Made by a program: the position numbers and the translations under genes. Shown piece by piece: positions 10,917-18,473 of a stretch of DNA of 22,565 bases. Origin of the DNA: JBBQBQ01 sp038317685 (GTDB lineage: Bacteria; Desulfobacterota; Desulfuromonadia; Desulfuromonadales; DDH964); assembly GCA_038317685.1 (NCBI GenBank), contig JBBQBQ010000022.1, forward strand, positions 1 through 22,565, in the 5' to 3' direction. Position 1 is the stretch's first letter; the number at the start of each line of letters is the position of its first letter. Below the pieces are notes generated by a model. The model was not told where the DNA came from. It did not search any database and saw only the letters and a list, made by a program, of their open reading frames with translations.

Positions 10917-13900
10917 TCAGGCTGGTTCGATTCTGTCACCGAATTCGGGAGATTTCAAGTCGGCGCCGGCCCCAATCACTCCCAGCTGGCCCGCAGCGCC
11001 ATCCCTCCGCACCGCTGGCCCCCTCGGCGGCACCGGCCGGGGAGCACTGCAGCTGTCCCCGGCAAAGATCGCCTCATGGGCGATCAGGCCGCTGCCCCCC
11101 CCCTCGAGGTGCTGACGCAGCGCCTGCAAACGTCTCCGGATCGTCTCCTCGGCGGCGGTCCTCAGGTCCCGTTCGCGGCGGGCCAGTTCCTCCCCGGAGG
11201 AAGAGTCGCTTACGGCGCTATGGCTCAGATCGAGTTCTCGGCGGCGCAGCAGCATGGCCTGCAGCTGGCGGTCGTATTCCTCCCCGAAAAAAAAGACTTC
11301 GGCCACCAGCGACGAAAAGCTTTTGACGCCGCGGATGTCCCTCCCATCCAGCCGGTAGGCCTCCAGAACTTCCGGTTCCAGGTCCTGGTAGTTCTGCAGC
11401 GGCATGAACATGCGCGGCAGGTACTGGAGAACCTTTTCGGCCTTTTTGCGGTGCCCGCCGATGATGACCGAGGCCCCGACCTCCCCTGCCTGGGCGCCCT
11501 TGATCCAGGGGGCGCCGGTGATACCGAAGTCGTTGAGGACCGGCAGGCAGAGGAGGACGGAGAGGGTGTTGATCGCCAGGGCGAAGCCGGCCGACGGCCC
11601 GCCGACGCTGTAGGAAGCGGACAGGAGCTGGTGGTGGATGCTGTAGCCTTCCAGATATTCGCCCAACAGCCTCGAAATATTGACCTGGGGAGCCAGGGAT
11701 TGGAGATAATTCTCCACCAGGGTCAGCGCTTCCTGAGCACTCTGCCGCGTCATCTGGACCGCCAGGTCGAGTTCGGCGGCCCCCGGAGCAGCGGAAGAGA
11801 CGGCGCCTGTGACGACAATCTTCTCGGTGAAAATACGGTAGACGAGGGATGAGGCGATCGGCAGCAGCACCCCGCTGGTATCGTTGGCACCGACCCCGAC
11901 CACGAAGCCGACTTGCGGTTCCCTAGAGAGTTCCGTCTCCAGAAATTCGTCGAGCTGTTGTTTTCCCTTGCGGGTCGGGCTGGCCGCCAGCTGCTGGCGG
12001 GCGCTGGCCAGGTGCCAGTGGCTGACCGGGTAGCTGCCGTTCTGCTGCACCCGGCGCAGCACTTCGGCCACGGCATCGAGACGCTCCAGCAGATATTCCT
12101 CCCCGTGGCGGGCCTGGAAGACCAGCCCCGGGTCGCCGACCGCTCCTTCCAGAAGTCCGATCAGGGTTTTGTAATTGAAGCGCACGAAGCGCGCCCGCTC
12201 CTCGGCATCTCCCTGCACGGCCGTCATCAATTTACCGAGGACCTCCACCTCGGTGGAGCGCAGACTGCGCACTTTCTCGGCGAAGGCGGTGAAGTCCGCG
12301 GGGGTTTCGCACAGACCGCGGGCGGCACGGATGATCTCCTCGTAGCTGAGATTGGCCGCCAGGGGGATTTGGGCCAATTCCTTTCTGATGATGCGTTGCG
12401 CATCCTCGTCCCGCAGATGGCCGGTGACGGAGAGGACCTTGAGCCGCTTGGAGCGGATCAGCGCCGGGTCGAGAATGTCGAGACGATTGGTGGTCAGGAC
12501 CGTGAAAACCCGGGAGAGGGGGGATTCGCCATCGATGATGGAGAGAAACTTGTTGGTCACCTTGTCGTAAGGGCTGCCCCCCTGCGACGAGCGGCGCGGG
12601 GCCACCGCGTCGCCTTCATCGAAGAAGACCATGCTCGGGGAGAGCATCTTGGCGATATCGTAGACCCGCTCCAGATTCTCCACCATCCCCTCGAGGGGAT
12701 TGACCGGATCGGCGAGATCGCCGAGATTGACGACCAGATCCTGGACGTCCCGGTTGTCTCCCAGCCAGGCCCGCACCATGTAGGTCTTCCCGGAGCCCGG
12801 GGGACCGGTGAGGACCACCCCCTTCTCCTCGCTGACGTTGTAGTAAAGAGCGTTGTTGGCCATCTCGGAAAACTCGTTTTTGATGGCTCCGATGTACTCC
12901 TCCCAGTGGACGCCCCGGTCGAGCTGGCAGACCACCCGCTTGTAAAGGGAGCCGTGGACGTTGCGCGCCACCGCCTTGAGTGCGTCGCGAACCAGCAGCT
13001 GGTCGTCGAGGTCATGGGGATCGAAGCTGCCGCGCAGGGAGATCAGCGAATCGATCAGGCGCCGGGTGTAGGCCGGGGTGATGCGCAGGCTCCGTTCGCG
13101 GAAGACCGGGTAGAGGCGTCCCACCGTTTCGTCGAGGATCGACTCGGGAAGGAGCTGGGCATGGTCGGGGGCAATCGGGATGAAGGTGAAATTCTTGCGC
13201 CGCAGCTCCATGCGCACCACTTCGCGCAGGTTTTCCGGCTTCTCCCACAACTCGCTGATGTCGATGACCAGGCCGCGTTCGACGAAGCGCCGGTAGATGG
13301 CCGGATCGAACTGCTCCGGCTGGTCGGTGGTGGCGATCAGCAGGCAGTCGCGGCGGCCCATGGCGATCTCGTCGAGGACGATGTTCATGGCATCGACGAG
13401 GGTCGCCTGCTGGCCCTTGACGGTGCTCATCTGGTCGGGACTGCCGCACGCCGAGTGGGCCTCCTCCAGATGGCGGATGCAGGTCTTGCGCACGTCGCCC
13501 ATTGCCTTGCGCAGATAGTTTCCGGGCTCGCCGGCCCAGGCGGTCTGGTAGTCATTGGGGGTGATCATGGCATAGTCGACCCACACCCCCTCCTCCTCCA
13601 GAGACGACAGCGCATGGCTGAGACGCTCCCGGAACAGGTACCTGATGATCGGCAGGCGCGACCAGAGGCGCAGGCGGTCGGCCTTGCGGCGGCGCTCGAT
13701 ACGCACCGCCAGCTCCGGATCGACATTCTCCAGGCTGCGCCAGAAGGGTTGGTTGGCCATGACCTCTTCCCGCTTCTCCTCCAGGTCGATGCGCGGCCGC
13801 ACTTCGGTGGCGAAGATCGCCTCTTCGATGGCCTGCTTGACGGTGGCGCTTTTGCCGCTGCCGCTGCTGCCGATCACCAGCACCAGCGGCGCCCGCGGTA

Positions 13901-14357
13901 CCGCCGGGTCTTCGGTGTACTCCTTGAGGATGTGGGCGTGGTAGAGCTTGCGGAAGATCGTCAGAAAGGGGGGGGGGACATGGCAGTCGGCGGTTTTGCG
14001 TTCGAGGAGATAGGCGCGGTACTGATAGTCGTGCCAGTCCAGTTCCCGCTGCAGGATTTTGTTCCAGGCCGCGGCCGCGTTCTGCGAGCCGGAGACCTCG
14101 AAGCGCCGCCGCCAGTCGGAGAGGTGTTCGGGATCGCGCAGAATCTGGAAGCTGCGATCCCCCGGCCTCAGCAGCCGGCGCAACCAGCTGCGCAGCAGAT
14201 CGAGGGGGGTGCGGCTCGGCCGGTACTGGCGCAGCCGCCGCAGAATGAAAAGTCGGGTCTCGAAGCTCCAGCCGGCGACCAGTCCTTCGATCTGGCGGAT
14301 GCGTCCCTCGGAGAGCCTGACGTAGACAGGGCTACGGGTTTTTCGGGGAGGCGCCAT
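10917..14357 (-). CDS. Double AAA+ ATPase with C-terminal Lon-type (S16) protease domain
   Basis: The 1146-residue reading starts at ATG 14357, overlapping the SPFH gene by 26 bp; the frame is open upstream but only inside that gene. Residues 1-150 are basic and helical with no clear family. AAA module 1 has Walker A GSSGSGKS (163-170), a Walker B-like IVLDE (326-330) and sensor-like IATTDQ. AAA module 2 has GPPGSGKT (518-525), FFDEGD (578-583), LTTNR and RSKR. The Lon-type domain (about 800-1030) keeps the Ser-Lys dyad as S922 in GGPSAG and K972 in GGHRKK. The spacing is 50 residues, against 43 in E. coli Lon. It is predicted to unfold and degrade proteins in the cytoplasm. No transmembrane span is seen. 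The last ~56 residues are odd and follow a 9-base homopolymer. It is not ordinary Lon (one AAA, LAN domain) or ClpA/B. Confidence 0.82.
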   Translation of the reverse strand: MAPPRKTRSPVYVRLSEGRIRQIEGLVAGWSFETRLFILRRLRQYRPSRTPLDLLRSWLRRLLRPGDRSFQILRDPEHLSDWRRRFEVSGSQNAAAAWNKILQRELDWHDYQYRAYLLERKTADCHVPPPFLTIFRKLYHAHILKEYTEDPAVPRAPLVLVIGSSGSGKSATVKQAIEEAIFATEVRPRIDLEEKREEVMANQPFWRSLENVDPELAVRIERRRKADRLRLWSRLPIIRYLFRERLSHALSSLEEEGVWVDYAMITPNDYQTAWAGEPGNYLRKAMGDVRKTCIRHLEEAHSACGSPDQMSTVKGQQATLVDAMNIVLDEIAMGRRDCLLIATTDQPEQFDPAIYRRFVERGLVIDISELWEKPENLREVVRMELRRKNFTFIPIAPDHAQLLPESILDETVGRLYPVFRERSLRITPAYTRRLIDSLISLRGSFDPHDLDDQLLVRDALKAVARNVHGSLYKRVVCQLDRGVHWEEYIGAIKNEFSEMANNALYYNVSEEKGVVLTGPPGSGKTYMVRAWLGDNRDVQDLVVNLGDLADPVNPLEGMVENLERVYDIAKMLSPSMVFFDEGDAVAPRRSSQGGSPYDKVTNKFLSIIDGESPLSRVFTVLTTNRLDILDPALIRSKRLKVLSVTGHLRDEDAQRIIRKELAQIPLAANLSYEEIIRAARGLCETPADFTAFAEKVRSLRSTEVEVLGKLMTAVQGDAEERARFVRFNYKTLIGLLEGAVGDPGLVFQARHGEEYLLERLDAVAEVLRRVQQNGSYPVSHWHLASARQQLAASPTRKGKQQLDEFLETELSREPQVGFVVGVGANDTSGVLLPIASSLVYRIFTEKIVVTGAVSSAAPGAAELDLAVQMTRQSAQEALTLVENYLQSLAPQVNISRLLGEYLEGYSIHHQLLSASYSVGGPSAGFALAINTLSVLLCLPVLNDFGITGAPWIKGAQAGEVGASVIIGGHRKKAEKVLQYLPRMFMPLQNYQDLEPEVLEAYRLDGRDIRGVKSFSSLVAEVFFFGEEYDRQLQAMLLRRRELDLSHSAVSDSSSGEELARRERDLRTAAEETIRRRLQALRQHLEGGGSGLIAHEAIFAGDSCSAPRPVPPRGPAVRRDGAAGQLGVIGAGADLKSPEFGDRIEPA

Positions 14358-15297
14358 CGGTTTCGGACGGGACCTTTCTGGCGGCGGTCGCCGGAGTCGG
14401 CAGCACCACGGGAAGGGCGCCGCCGGCATTGTTCAGGACGAAGGTATTCTGCCCCTGCTGGTTCTTTTCGTAGGCCGCGGCCCACTTCTGCTGGTTGAGA
14501 AACTCAAAGAGAGCCGCCTCGCTCCCCCGCGGCAGTCCTACTGCTTCCCGGAACTGCCCGATCGCCTCGCTGTACGCGGCATAAAGCTTGCGGGTCCGAC
14601 TCGCTTCCAGGTCGGCGGCATAGTTCTCCGCCTCGGCGATCAGTTCCCGGCGTTTTTTCTCTTCGCTCGCCTCGGCCAGCTTGTCGCCGAAGCGGGTGTC
14701 CCGCAACACGAAGGAGACAATCTCGATCCCGTACTTCTGCTCGATGGTCGGACCTCCGGCGTTGATCGAGCGCGCCTTGAGATCCCGGAAGATCTCCTCC
14801 CGGATCGTCTCCCGGTCCGAAACCAGGTCATCGACGCTGCGGCTCTGCATCACGTCCTTGACCAGACCATCGAAATCGTTCTGCAGCAGCAACTGGGGGG
14901 TCTTGTTCTCGATCCCCCAACGCTCCAGGTTGGCAATCCGGAAGGTGAGCATGGCGCTGGTCCAGAGGGCGACGTTGCCGCGGGTCATGATCCGCTGCGG
15001 CTCGGCGGCGCCTCCGAGGAAGAGTTCCTGGTTCATCAGCGGCACTTCCAACTCGATATTGGTGAAGAACGGCAGGCGGGCATGCCAGCCGACCCCGGCC
15101 ACGACCCGCCGTTCCCCGGAGAGATCCTCAAGGATCACCGCATAGTTGCGGCGCACCTTGTAGATGCTCTTGGTGGCGTAAACCAGGGCCACGGCATAGT
15201 AGAGGACGATCCCCGCCAGCAGCAGCAGGAAGCCGCGCTTGAAGAGGGTCTTGAGCCGCGCCCGCTGCAGCAGGGCAAAGCGCTGGTCCGGTTCCAC
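14332..15297 (-). CDS. SPFH/Band 7 (stomatin/HflC-like) membrane protein
   Basis: The 321-residue protein starts at GTG 15297, chosen because GGGGAGGAGG lies just upstream; TTG 15321 is in frame but would place that site inside the gene. A very basic N-terminus is followed by one transmembrane helix (about 22-41), then an SPFH domain (about 45-210), a charged coiled-coil helix (about 207-245, EEKKRRELIAEAENYAADLEA) and a Pro/Ala-rich tail. HflK, HflC and stomatins form membrane rings that control partner proteases such as FtsH. By positive-inside logic the SPFH domain would be periplasmic, as in HflKC. Its stop lies inside the start of the AAA+/Lon-like gene, implying coupled translation and a working partnership. 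Confidence 0.87.
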   Translation of the reverse strand: MEPDQRFALLQRARLKTLFKRGFLLLLAGIVLYYAVALVYATKSIYKVRRNYAVILEDLSGERRVVAGVGWHARLPFFTNIELEVPLMNQELFLGGAAEPQRIMTRGNVALWTSAMLTFRIANLERWGIENKTPQLLLQNDFDGLVKDVMQSRSVDDLVSDRETIREEIFRDLKARSINAGGPTIEQKYGIEIVSFVLRDTRFGDKLAEASEEKKRRELIAEAENYAADLEASRTRKLYAAYSEAIGQFREAVGLPRGSEAALFEFLNQQKWAAAYEKNQQGQNTFVLNNAGGALPVVLPTPATAARKVPSETDGASPKNP

Positions 15298-15300
15298 AGG

Positions 15301-15310
15301 CCTCCTCCCC
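15301..15310 (-). promoter_or_regulatory. Ribosome-binding site deciding the SPFH start
   Basis: On the minus strand GGGGAGGAGG is followed by CCT and the GTG start at 15297. The first GGAGG gives normal spacing. It supports GTG 15297 rather than TTG 15321. Confidence 0.6.
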
Positions 15311-15341
15311 GGAATATTCAATCCCGGCTCTATAACGTTTT

Positions 15342-15370
15342 ATTATCCATTTCCTCGTCGTCTGGGCCAA
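15342..15370 (-). promoter_or_regulatory. Candidate sigma-70-like promoter of the SPFH/protease/Hsp20 operon
   Basis: On the minus strand TTGGCC (-35, bases 15370-15365) is separated by 17 bp from GATAAT (-10, bases 15347-15342), about 45 bp upstream of the GTG start. I did not find a convincing sigma-32 heat-shock promoter on this strand, so heat control is not shown. Confidence 0.4.
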
Positions 15371-15381
15371 GCTTTCATCCC

Positions 15382-15410
15382 TTGAAAAATATTACCAAGG
15401 AAACTATGTT
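15382..15410 (+). promoter_or_regulatory. Candidate sigma-70-like promoter of the DUF362 gene
   Basis: TTGAAA (15382-15387) and TATGTT (15405-15410) are 17 bp apart. They point toward the DUF362 gene that starts at 15524, leaving a leader of roughly 105 bases. The site is divergent from, and adjacent to, the SPFH operon promoter. Confidence 0.45.
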
Positions 15411-15523
15411 TTACCAAATCAAAATTGTCTGGAGGTGCACCGCGTTGAAGTCCCGCCCCGCTCTGTGGTATGGTGCCGCGGTGCCCACGGGGGCCCTGCC
15501 ACCACTTTCCAGGGAGAATCTCC

Positions 15524-16654
15524 ATGCCCAGTTCCGTCTACGTCGCCGGCCTGCGCACCGGCAACCGCGAAAATCTCTTTGCCAAACTGGCCCGCCTCAT
15601 CGACCTGGCCGGCATTCAAGGCATCGTCGCCCGCGGCGACCTGGTGGCCCTTAAGGTTCACTTCGGGGAGAAGGGGGGGCACGCCTACATCCGGCCGACC
15701 TTTCTGCGCACCATCGTCGATCGCGTTAAGGAATTAAAGGCCAGGCCGTTCCTTACCGACTCCTGCACCCTCTATCCCGGCGAGCGCAAGGAGGCGGTTT
15801 CAGCCCTTGCCTGCGGTATTGAAAACGGCTTCGCCTACGCGGTCGTCGGAGCCCCGCTCCTGATCTGCGACGGTCTGCGGGGCCACAACTCCCGGCGGGT
15901 TCCGATCCCCGGCGAGATCCTCCAGGACGTTGATATCGCCCTCGGCATCCTCGAAGCCGACGCCCTGATCTGCGTCTCCCATTTCAAGTGCCACGAACTG
16001 ACCGGCTTCGGCGGCGCGCTGAAGAACCTCGGCATGGGCTGTTCCAGCCGCACCGGGAAGCTCGAACAGCATTCCAATGTCGCCCCCAAGGTCGCCGAAG
16101 AGTTCTGTACCGCCTGCGCCGCCTGCTTCAAAGCCTGCGCCCATGACGCCATCGCCTTCATCGAGGGGAAGGCCCGGATCGATCCCGCCCGGTGCACCGG
16201 GTGCGGCCGCTGCATCACGGTCTGCGAGGACAAGGCGATCCGGATCCAGTGGAACGAGGGCCCGCCGCTGGTCATGAAAAAGATGGCCGAATACGCCACC
16301 GGCGCCGTCCACGGCAAGACCGGCAAGACCCTCTTCATCAATTTCGTCACCCAGATCTCGCCGTCCTGCGACTGCTATGGCCATTCAGATGCCCCCATCG
16401 TTGCCGACCAGGGGATTCTGGTCAGCACCGACCCGGTGGCCCTCGATCAGGCCTGCGCCGACCTGGTCAACGCCGCACCCGGTCTCCCCGACACCGCCCT
16501 CTTAACCGGCTGGGAACCGGGAGGCGACAAGTTTCGCGGCGTCCACCCAAAGATCGATTGGGAGATTCAATTGGCCCACGCCGAAAAACTCGGGCTGGGG
16601 AGCCGCCACTATCAATTGGTCAAGCTGGAGCCGAAAGATCCCAAAGGGTGGTAA
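15524..16654 (+). CDS. DUF362 protein with two [4Fe-4S] ferredoxin motifs
   Basis: This 376-residue protein starts at ATG 15524 with AGGGAGA about 7 bases upstream; the in-frame GTG at 15470 lacks support. The N-terminal DUF362 domain shows ALKVHFGEKGGHAYIRP near 42-58, conserved Cys and His (SHFKCHELTGFGGALKNLGMGC near 152-173), and a second DUF362 part at the C-terminus (STDPVALDQACADL). Inserted at 195-234 are two CxxCxxCxxxC motifs (C195/198/201/205 and C224/227/230/234), which should bind two [4Fe-4S] clusters. No signal peptide is seen, so it is likely cytoplasmic. The family is common in anaerobes and is assumed to be redox-active; its substrate is unknown. Confidence 0.88.
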   Translation: MPSSVYVAGLRTGNRENLFAKLARLIDLAGIQGIVARGDLVALKVHFGEKGGHAYIRPTFLRTIVDRVKELKARPFLTDSCTLYPGERKEAVSALACGIENGFAYAVVGAPLLICDGLRGHNSRRVPIPGEILQDVDIALGILEADALICVSHFKCHELTGFGGALKNLGMGCSSRTGKLEQHSNVAPKVAEEFCTACAACFKACAHDAIAFIEGKARIDPARCTGCGRCITVCEDKAIRIQWNEGPPLVMKKMAEYATGAVHGKTGKTLFINFVTQISPSCDCYGHSDAPIVADQGILVSTDPVALDQACADLVNAAPGLPDTALLTGWEPGGDKFRGVHPKIDWEIQLAHAEKLGLGSRHYQLVKLEPKDPKGW

Positions 16655-16716
16655 AACCACCTGCAGATAAGACGCTCGTCACCCACACTCACCACCGTAT
16701 AAAGGAGTAGTACAAA

Positions 16717-17151
16717 ATGAAGATCGGATGTTTCATGGTCGTCTTGGTGTTGTTGCTGTCATCGGTCACCCTCGCCGTCGGCGTGGAACAGAAATGGTTC
16801 AGGATTGGGCGGAACCAAGAGTATGTCACCGACTTTGCCCTCACCCCCCAGGAGGAGAAAGTCGTCAAAGTACCGGCGACCCAGAAAGAATTCATCCTCT
16901 TTCGCTCCGACACGGACGGCCTGACCCAGGAGACCCTGCAGAACGGCCCTTACCCGATCCGAATGACCGACCTCTCCAGCCGCAAATCGATCGATTCCTT
17001 TTACAGTGGGCTCGATCTGAAACCGAAGAATGGTGAAATCCAATTGAGTTTCAAAAACCTCGGGGACCGGACCTACCGGCTGGTGGTCCTCAAGATGAAG
17101 AAGCAACCCGCTCCGGCACCGGCCGGCCAGACGAAAAAGACGAATAAGTAA
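16717..17151 (+). CDS. Small exported protein of unknown function
   Basis: The protein has 144 residues from ATG 16717, with a strong AAAGGAG about 10 bases upstream. Residues 1-20 form a signal peptide (hydrophobic VVLVLLLSSVTLAVG), and the mature part is about 120 residues, beta-rich and charged. It has no cysteine after the signal region and no catalytic motif. A short Pro/Ala-rich, then Lys-rich, tail (KKQPAPAPAGQTKKTNK) may lie in or contact the envelope. It begins 62 bp after the DUF362 gene, so the two may share a transcript. I do not recognise the family. Confidence 0.7.
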   Translation: MKIGCFMVVLVLLLSSVTLAVGVEQKWFRIGRNQEYVTDFALTPQEEKVVKVPATQKEFILFRSDTDGLTQETLQNGPYPIRMTDLSSRKSIDSFYSGLDLKPKNGEIQLSFKNLGDRTYRLVVLKMKKQPAPAPAGQTKKTNK

Positions 17152-17160
17152 ATTTTTTTC

Positions 17161-17431
17161 ATGTATCTGGCGCTGATCTGCATAATGGTGCCCAGGAACC
17201 AGGCAATCATCCTTATCGCCGCCCTCCCCCTCAGCTTGGCCGCCGACTGCAGCCTCACTCAGTCTCGTGACTGCGGCTTCGGCTCCGCCAGGGCAGGTCG
17301 GCGAAACTTCCTCGCCGGTCTTCCACGACCTGCGCAGCAACCCGGTCAGCGACTTCGTCGGCCTGATCGATCCCGACCGGCCGGAGATCGTCCAACTCGC
17401 CAAGCGACTGGGAAATCCGGAAGAAGCTTAA
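17161..17431 (+). pseudogene. Broken gene remnant, possibly the 5' part of a transglutaminase-like protein
   Basis: The frame from ATG 17161 gives a signal-peptide-like N-terminus (QAIILIAALPLSLAADC) but then loses protein character. From about 17250 the next frame reads SSPVFHDLRSNPVSDF, GLIDPDRPEIVQLAKRLG and NPEEA before TAA 17429. This looks like the region in front of the core of bacterial transglutaminase-like proteins, where the text usually continues Y-R-(F/W)-V. The same frame past the stop reads RFVSETISFAP, as if the TAA replaced a Tyr codon. A frameshift near 17230-17280 and a nonsense codon would make this a relic. The family assignment is from memory of the pattern and is tentative. 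The 3' end lies over the 3' end of the LysR gene. Confidence 0.45.
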
Positions 17432-18351
17432 CGGTTCGTCAGTGAAACGATCAGCTTCGCCCCTTCGTCCCCCCCATACTCCCGGGTCCGCTCCAGCAGA
17501 AAATCGACGAAGGCCCGGTTGGCCCGGGACAGATAGCCGTGGCGTTTCCAGGCGATGTCGAGATCGAGATAGAGGGGCGGATCAAAGGGGACCGCCACCA
17601 GCTCGGCATCGCTCGCCACCACCATCCGCAGCAAGGTCGAGATTCCCATCCCCTCCTTGACCAGCGACTTCACCAAGGAGAAGAGGTTGGTCTCGAAGAC
17701 GATCTCGGGAACCCTCCCGGTCGGCTTCAGGACCTCGAAGAGCAGCTCCCGCAGGTAGTAACCCTCCTTGAAGAAGACCAGCGGCTCACTGGTGAAGGCC
17801 GCCAGGCTGACCGAGGGTTCCGTAGCGAAGCGGTGTCCGGGCGGGACGCAGATCACCACCTCCTCACGCAGAAAGTGCCGGGACTCCAGGCTCTCCGGAA
17901 CATGGTGCCCGGCGATCACCCCCATGTCGAGTTCCCCCTGACTGATCATCTTCTGGATCCGCCCCGTCCCTTCCCCGGAGACCGACAGCCGCAATTTCGG
18001 ATAACGCCGGGAAAAATCACAGAGGATTCCCGGGAAGAAGTAGGAACTGAGCATCGGCGGGATGCCGACCCGCACCTCCCCCTTGCCGAGGCCGCGCAGA
18101 TCGGCCATTTCGTGACGGGCGGCGGCGAGGTCGGCGAGGACCCGCTCGGCATGGACCAGGAAGATCTCCCCTTCGGCGGTCAGGGAAACCTTGCGGTCCT
18201 GCCGGTTGAACAGGATCAGTTCCAGCTCCTCCTCCAACCGGCGGATCGACATGCTGACCGCGGGCTGAGCCACCTGGAGCGCTTCCGCCGCTTTGGTAAA
18301 GTTGCGCAGGCGGGCGATGGCGACGAAACAATGCAGTTGTCGGACATCCAT
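17428..18351 (-). CDS. LysR-family transcriptional regulator
   Basis: The 307-residue protein starts at ATG 18351, with GAGGAG 5 bases upstream. The N-terminal winged helix-turn-helix (about 1-60) carries the LysR pattern LHCFVAIARLRNFTKAAEAL, QPAVSMSIRRLEEEL and LFNR. The effector-binding domain spans about 88-295 (VRVGIPPMLSSYFFPGIL, ELDMGVIAG, LVFFKEGYYLRELLFE). It is divergent from an MFS transporter, the usual arrangement for a LysR protein controlling its neighbour, and a palindrome in the gap is a candidate binding site. The last ~12 residues may derive from antisense reading of the adjacent relic. The effector cannot be told from sequence. Confidence 0.92.
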   Translation of the reverse strand: MDVRQLHCFVAIARLRNFTKAAEALQVAQPAVSMSIRRLEEELELILFNRQDRKVSLTAEGEIFLVHAERVLADLAAARHEMADLRGLGKGEVRVGIPPMLSSYFFPGILCDFSRRYPKLRLSVSGEGTGRIQKMISQGELDMGVIAGHHVPESLESRHFLREEVVICVPPGHRFATEPSVSLAAFTSEPLVFFKEGYYLRELLFEVLKPTGRVPEIVFETNLFSLVKSLVKEGMGISTLLRMVVASDAELVAVPFDPPLYLDLDIAWKRHGYLSRANRAFVDFLLERTREYGGDEGAKLIVSLTNR

Positions 18352-18365
18352 GGAGGCTCCTCTGG

Positions 18366-18395
18366 TTGATATGAATTTGTTATCGTAACGATAAT
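18366..18395 (+). promoter_or_regulatory. Candidate promoter of the MFS gene
   Basis: TTGATA (18366-18371) and GATAAT (18390-18395) are separated by 18 bp in an AT-rich gap between the divergent LysR and MFS genes. The palindrome at 18380-18394 overlaps the spacer and -10 region. Confidence 0.35.
18380..18394. promoter_or_regulatory. 15-bp palindrome, candidate LysR-type operator
   Basis: TTATCGT-A-ACGATAA has two perfect 7-base arms around one central base and fits a T-N11-A LysR box. It lies 29 bp upstream of the LysR start and 80 bp upstream of the MFS start, where a regulator could control both genes. Confidence 0.5.
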
Positions 18396-18473
18396 AATTA
18401 TATATTTTATTTATTATTGAGCGGATGTTACGGTTTTTTCAAGGGGGATTCCAACCCCTCCCCGGAGAGAGCC

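Noticed and set aside
11913..14498. 861-codon plus-strand open frame opposite the AAA+/Lon-like gene
   Set aside because: Antisense shadow: the opposite strand carries two Walker A motifs and a protease dyad, and this frame has no recognisable domain.
15342..15420. Sigma-32 heat-shock promoter for the SPFH/protease/Hsp20 operon
   Set aside because: The CTTGAAA-like element here is on the plus strand facing the DUF362 gene and fits a sigma-70 promoter better; none was found on the minus strand.
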